The notes beneath the pieces were generated by a model, which was given only the letters and a program-made list of their open reading frames with translations, was not told the DNA's origin and ran no database searches. From Brevifilum sp029548365 (GTDB taxonomy: Bacteria > Chloroflexota > Anaerolineae > Anaerolineales > Anaerolineaceae), in NCBI GenBank assembly GCA_035376985.1, contig DAOSSA010000006.1, positions 1-64,000 on the forward strand: DNA of 64,000 nucleotides, written 5' to 3'. Position 1 is the stretch's first letter. Each line of letters begins with the position of its first letter. Below are positions 60,361 to 64,000 of this stretch, one piece after another. The position numbers and the translations under genes were made by a program.

Positions 60361-60513
60361 CCTGATCAAATCCACACCGGCTGTTGGCGTAAGCCCGAGA
60401 TGGTGGCTTTTGAATACGGTGGTATCGGGCCGACCTTTGCATGGCGCAATGAATATTCCGTGCTGAAAGAACACATCCCTAATCTACACGAAATGGTCAG
60501 CGGCACCATTTGA
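60361..60513 (+). pseudogene. 3' fragment of a sugar phosphate isomerase/epimerase-like gene
   Basis: In one frame: D-Q-I-H-T-G-C-W-R-K-P-E-M-V-A-F-E-Y-G-G then T-F-A-W-R-N-E-Y-S-V-L-K-E-H-I-P-N-L and stop. This looks like the end of a TIM-barrel AP-endonuclease-type sugar phosphate isomerase/epimerase (F-E-Y-G-G-I/V-G-P is typical). No 5' part is present and the upstream bases to 60294 do not continue it cleanly. Identification is by recall and moderate. Confidence 0.45.
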
Positions 60514-61197
60514 TCAGAGTTTTTCTTGTGGCTCTTCCACGTAAAGCTGTTCAGCCAATACAAGACCAAGAATAACAGGATGGCGATCAATGTTGATCTG
60601 CATGGTCTCATTAAACGGCAGCACCTCCTCAACCTGGATCAAAACGCCGGGTTTCAAGCCGTTGTTTTCCAAAAAGAATAACTGTTCATAATCATTCTCC
60701 AGGCTTTCATGGATCCGCCGTAAAATGACCTGGTTTCCAGGCAAGAAATTTGTCAGGGGTTGCCAGTGGCGAGCTTCGTCTTCAAAACCTGGTAGCGGGT
60801 TTCCATGCGGACAAAACATGGGGTCTTCCATCGCTGATTGCAGGCGTTCTTCAACTTCAGGAGATAGAGTATGCTCAATTTGATGGGCTTCACGGTGAAT
60901 TTCCGAAAGCGGCAGCTTCAGCACCCTGGCAAGCATCCATTCCGTCAACATGTGCCTCCGGATGACGCTCATCGCTATGGACTTGCCAGTTTCCGTCAAC
61001 CTGATTTCTTTATCCTCTTCAAACACAATCCACCCATCACGCTCCATCCGTTTCAGTGTAGCCGTCACAGTCGGCGCTGAGACGTCCAGAGATTGAGCCA
61101 GGCGGGCGCCAATCACCCGTTCGCCATCGCGGTCAAGCGTATAAATAACAGCCAGGTAATCTTCGATCGTTGGGCTTGGTCTCATCTCATCTGTCAT
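60514..61197 (-). CDS. DtxR/MntR-family metal-responsive repressor
   Basis: 227 residues. N-terminal winged helix: S-P-T-I-E-D-Y-L-A-V-I-Y-T-L, V-I-G-A-R-L-A-Q-S-L-D-V-S-A-P-T-V-T-A-T-L-K-R-M, then dimerisation domain with metal ligands R-R-H-M-L-T-E-W-M-L and A-H-Q-I-E-H-T-L-S-P-E-V-E-E-R, and C-P-H-G-N-P. A C-terminal SH3-like FeoA domain follows (about 150-225). It represses metal-uptake or related genes in the presence of Mn or Fe. AAAGGATC precedes the ATG. Target operon not apparent here. Confidence 0.92.
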   Translation of the reverse strand: MTDEMRPSPTIEDYLAVIYTLDRDGERVIGARLAQSLDVSAPTVTATLKRMERDGWIVFEEDKEIRLTETGKSIAMSVIRRHMLTEWMLARVLKLPLSEIHREAHQIEHTLSPEVEERLQSAMEDPMFCPHGNPLPGFEDEARHWQPLTNFLPGNQVILRRIHESLENDYEQLFFLENNGLKPGVLIQVEEVLPFNETMQINIDRHPVILGLVLAEQLYVEEPQEKL

Positions 61198-61355
61198 CGA
61201 TTGATCCTTTCTGCCTCAGACAGATTCATATTAACATTTTACTCGCGAACAGGCAAGTTGTCAGTAATAGTTAACCTTTTTAATATTGTGAAAAGCTATT
61301 CATTTTTCTTGATTTTAAAGGTAATATTATGTAAATAATATGAAAGGAGTAAAAT

Positions 61356-61955
61356 ATGTCAACTTTAGGACAAAAATTACGCGAATTACGCCACCACAAA
61401 GGTTTTAAACTCAACGAAGTAGCAGAAGGGGCTGATCTTTCAATTTCATTCATCTCCCTGATTGAACGCGACAAGGCGTCGATTTCAGTTGAAAACCTCC
61501 TCAAATTGGCTAATTTCTACGATGTGCGCTTGTATCAAATCTTCCAGGATATTGAAGAAGAAGATGCACACATCGTGCAGAAGGAACGGCTAAATTCAGC
61601 CAGTGGGCCGCATATGGACACCAGGCCCACCTTCTTCTCGCTCTCTTCTGAAGACAACCTCTCTTTTAAATCCTTCCTGACCTTCATACCTCCCGGGGCA
61701 CAGAATGCGGAAATTCGACTTCAAAAAGGAGAAACCTTTATCTACGTCAAAGAGGGTGAGCTTGAGGTTCATCTGCCTAACAAAAAGCCACTCAGTATTG
61801 GTGAGGGCGGCACAGCGCACCTGACAAGCTACAAAGGGACAGTATTGAGAAATCCCAACAATGATATGCCCGTAAAATTGCTGATGATCGTTTCTGCCAC
61901 CACTCAGGTCGTTGATCTGATGGGTGACGCCTTCCATATCTACGAGTTGTTGTAA
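61356..61955 (+). CDS. XRE-family regulator with C-terminal cupin sensor
   Basis: 199 residues. Helix-turn-helix at about 5-62: L-G-Q-K-L-R-E-L-R-H-H-K-G, L-N-E-V-A-E-G-A-D-L-S-I-S-F-I-S-L-I-E-R; then a cupin domain (about 105-185: K-G-E-T-F-I-Y-V-K-E-G-E-L-E-V; L-T-S-Y-K-G-T). This architecture is common in regulators of amine, amino-acid or antibiotic-related transport. A strong ribosome binding site AAAGGAGT precedes the ATG. The next downstream genes are a third ABC exporter, possibly its target. Confidence 0.9.
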   Translation: MSTLGQKLRELRHHKGFKLNEVAEGADLSISFISLIERDKASISVENLLKLANFYDVRLYQIFQDIEEEDAHIVQKERLNSASGPHMDTRPTFFSLSSEDNLSFKSFLTFIPPGAQNAEIRLQKGETFIYVKEGELEVHLPNKKPLSIGEGGTAHLTSYKGTVLRNPNNDMPVKLLMIVSATTQVVDLMGDAFHIYELL

Positions 61956-62170
61956 AAAACACCTCAGACCGTTCGGTTTGACAGCTGTGATGTTTGCCTA
62001 TCTCGGTTCTCGATGATCATCAGGCCTGCTCAAAACAGCCCTTTTGAGGGAAACCAGCGAATCCACGCCAGGTTTCCGCACTCAGGCTTGACAAGAATTA
62101 ATACTGAATCATTTAGTCAAGCTCTCGTTAATCGACAGACCTTTCTCACCGTCCATATTTTCTCTATGCG

Positions 62171-62202
62171 TGAAGAAACCGCCTTGTGAAGCGGTTTCTT
62201 CA
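62171..62202. terminator. Inverted repeat, likely terminator
   Basis: TGAAGAAACCGC pairs perfectly with GCGGTTTCTTCA (12 bp) with loop CTTGTGAA. A T-rich CATTCTTTTT follows 10 bases later. Confidence 0.55.
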
Positions 62203-62388
62203 TGCCTGTGGTCATTCTTTTTAATTCTCATAGAATAAATGATGAGCCTCGGAATCAAGGCTTACTCCTGGCAGGGATATTTATTGACTTGATAAATGAT
62301 ATTACTCTTATCAGGCTTGGGCTGCTTTCTTATATTTTCCTTTATTTTATCAATTTAATTGAGTGACAATAAAAAAATATCGATTTAT

Positions 62389-62417
62389 TTGTAATTCTTG
62401 CTTCCAGAGTGTATAAT
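62389..62417 (+). promoter_or_regulatory. Promoter of the third ABC exporter
   Basis: TTGTAA (62389-62394) and TATAAT (62412-62417) with a 17-base spacer. The predicted start is 2-3 bases before the ATG at 62427, so the message is nearly leaderless. Confidence 0.65.
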
Positions 62418-62426
62418 TCTCAGGCT

Positions 62427-64000
62427 ATGAAACTATTACTTCGTTTTTCAAAGAAATATTTTTGGGCGTTGGCAATCACCGTCCTTAGCATGCTGACTCT
62501 GGTTGCAGCACAATTGTTAATTCCCTGGCTGATCCGTACCCTGATTGATCTGGTGACAACTGAAAGCCAGCTAACTCAGGATACGTTGAGTACCGTCAGT
62601 CGCCTGGCGTTAGTCGCCCTGATCACTTTCCTTGCGCGCGCTGTAATGCAATTCACTCGTAGTTACATGGCACATCTTGCTGGATGGGGCGTTGTCTCCG
62701 ATGCACGCAAGTTTGTGTATGAACACATGCAGAAGCTTTCCTTGCGGTTTTACGAAGACAAACAAACCGGTCAATTAATGTCCCGCATCATCAACGATAC
62801 TGATCTTTTCGAGCGCATGATCTCCCACGCAGTTCCAGATGTGGTGGTCAACGTGCTAACTTTCGTCGCGATTACTGCTGTCCTGGCCAGCATCAACTGG
62901 CGACTGACTCTGTACAGCATGGCGCCAATCCCGCTGGTGATTCTCGCGCTGATCGGGTTTTCAAAAGTTGTCCGACCAGCCTTTCGTAAACGGCAACATG
63001 AGATCGGTGAACTGAACGCCGTTCTCAATGACAGTATCTCGGGCGTTAGGGATATCAAGGCCTTTAATCGGGAGAGCGAGCAACTCGAACGAGTGGAACT
63101 TGGCATTGAGCGTTACCGCGTCTCCCTGTTGACCGCACTGAAGCTGATGGCCATTTTCCAACCCTTTATTGACTTTTCAACCTCGATCGGTCAGCTTGTG
63201 GTGATTTTCTTCGGCGGTCAAATGGCGTTACAGGGCACCCTGTCTGTGGCGGACCTGGTGGCATTTTTCCTTTACCTTGAAATGTTCTACCAGCCTATCC
63301 GCGCTTTGGGCATGTCCTGGGAGCAGGTACAGGAAGCCCTCGCTGGTTTCGATCGAGTTCAAGAGCTTTTGGAAGAATCTCCCGATGTTAAGGAACCGGA
63401 ACATCCTACACCATTTCCCGTGCCATTGCGCAGAGAGATCAGTCTTGAAGGGGTTAGTTTTAGTTACAACGATCATGAAATTGTGCTCAACGATATCAAC
63501 TTGAATATCCCAGTATCCCATGTCGTCGCATTGGTGGGGCCAACAGGGGTCGGCAAATCCACCCTTGTCAGCCTGATCCCACGATTTTATGATGTCAAAT
63601 CCGGATCGATCAAAGTGGACGGGATTGATATTCGGGAATTCAACATTGATGAGCTTCGCAGGAATATCAGCATCGTATTGCAGGATGTATTTCTGTTTCA
63701 TGGCACCGTCCGTGAAAACATCCTTTTTGGTAACCCGAAAGCCAGCAATGAAGAGGTGATTGAGGCGGCAAAAGTTGCCAATGCGTATGACTTTATCACT
63801 GTTATGCCAAACGGGTTTGACACCGTCATCGGAGAGCGCGGCGTAAAACTCTCAGGAGGGCAGCGCCAGCGTATCTCGATTGCCCGCGCTGTATTGAAAA
63901 ATTCACCCATTTTGATACTGGACGAGGCGACATCCTCAGTGGATACTGAAACCGAACTCCTCATCCAGCAAGCCCTGGAACGTTTAATGAAAGGTCGCAC
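62427..64000 (+). CDS. ABC exporter, fused TMD-NBD (3' end beyond window)
   Basis: At least 524 residues; the frame is open to the window end. Six transmembrane segments (about 8-310, with W-A-L-A-I-T-V-L at the start), then ATP-binding domain: Walker A G-P-T-G-V-G-K-S-T, Q-loop V-L-Q-D, intact signature L-S-G-G-Q-R-Q-R and Walker B I-L-I-L-D-E-A-T-S-S-V-D with Glu. Unlike the pair at 56018-59621, all catalytic motifs are canonical, so it can work as a homodimer. The ATG lies 9 bases after the -10 box and no ribosome binding site is visible. Substrate unknown; the upstream XRE-cupin regulator may control it. Confidence 0.92.
   Translation, partial: MKLLLRFSKKYFWALAITVLSMLTLVAAQLLIPWLIRTLIDLVTTESQLTQDTLSTVSRLALVALITFLARAVMQFTRSYMAHLAGWGVVSDARKFVYEHMQKLSLRFYEDKQTGQLMSRIINDTDLFERMISHAVPDVVVNVLTFVAITAVLASINWRLTLYSMAPIPLVILALIGFSKVVRPAFRKRQHEIGELNAVLNDSISGVRDIKAFNRESEQLERVELGIERYRVSLLTALKLMAIFQPFIDFSTSIGQLVVIFFGGQMALQGTLSVADLVAFFLYLEMFYQPIRALGMSWEQVQEALAGFDRVQELLEESPDVKEPEHPTPFPVPLRREISLEGVSFSYNDHEIVLNDINLNIPVSHVVALVGPTGVGKSTLVSLIPRFYDVKSGSIKVDGIDIREFNIDELRRNISIVLQDVFLFHGTVRENILFGNPKASNEEVIEAAKVANAYDFITVMPNGFDTVIGERGVKLSGGQRQRISIARAVLKNSPILILDEATSSVDTETELLIQQALERLMKGR

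Larger units (their letters stand above)
61956..62426. other. Intergenic region between the XRE-cupin regulator and the ABC gene
   Basis: 471 bases with no supported gene. It contains a small 7-bp stem CTCAAAA...TTTTGAG (62029-62048), TTGACA at 62088-62093 without a convincing -10, the inverted repeat at 62171-62202 and the promoter of the next gene. Confidence 0.5.

Overview
The window looks like part of a chromosome from an uncultured member of the Anaerolineae (phylum Chloroflexota), probably a metagenome-assembled genome because it contains a 100-N scaffold gap. Grounds for this (inference from gene content, no search possible): a serine hydroxymethyltransferase fused to the glycine-cleavage T protein; lipoproteins with long Pro/Thr-rich linkers; a TGS/ThrRS-like nucleoside kinase; the rpmB / Asp23 / DhaL / recG / coaD neighbourhood; a secreted GH57 lipoprotein; and moderate GC content. 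About 50 protein genes, one tRNA-Pro(GGG) and four decayed gene remnants can be supported.

Layout. 1-2.5 kb: end of a glutaredoxin gene, then a leftward ECF sigma / DegV / small membrane protein operon. 2.5-6.9 kb: GlyA-GcvT fusion plus a PLP aminotransferase, ended by a bidirectional terminator. 7-11.7 kb: nucleoside kinase cut by the assembly gap, and a GH57 lipoprotein. 12-17.4 kb: ribosomal protein bL25 (rightward); NUDIX hydrolase, a truncated pRiA4b-type protein, an S9 peptidase, a small membrane protein and mnmA (leftward). 17.4-22.6 kb: tatD; then two response regulators, a PP2C phosphatase, an SH3b protein and a divergent Ser/Thr kinase, forming a signalling island with no histidine kinase. 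22.6-29.5 kb: rpe, rpmB, Asp23-like, DhaL (FakA-like), recG, coaD and a coiled-coil protein. 29.6-35.7 kb: lon, folC, an MreB-like protein and its membrane partner.

35.7-41.7 kb is the most unusual part. After a decayed rex gene comes a tight rightward run: a zinc-ribbon membrane protein; a secreted/membrane protein ending in a Gly-rich segment and a seven-cysteine Cys-Ala repeat tail; a radical SAM/SPASM enzyme with a PqqD-like N-terminal domain; a paralogue of that enzyme that has lost all three cluster cysteines; and an SAM methyltransferase. I read this as a candidate post-translational modification system acting on the Cys-Ala tail. The five genes, their order and their motifs are visible; the function is inference.

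41.7-47.4 kb: tRNA-Pro, two remnants (restriction-endonuclease-like and P-loop GTPase), two paralogous lipoproteins flanking a serine-palmitoyltransferase-like enzyme, and a GNAT-like protein. 47.6-55.7 kb: a FadR/GntR regulator whose operator overlaps its own start codon, followed by an operon for an alkylglycerone-phosphate-synthase-like flavoenzyme, glycerol-3-phosphate dehydrogenase, FGGY kinase, VOC protein, LarA-like racemase and alpha/beta hydrolase. 55.8-64 kb: a heterodimeric ABC exporter with one degenerate ATP site, a heptamer-repeat intergenic region, a cupin, a sugar-isomerase remnant, a DtxR-type regulator, an XRE-cupin regulator and the start of a third ABC exporter.
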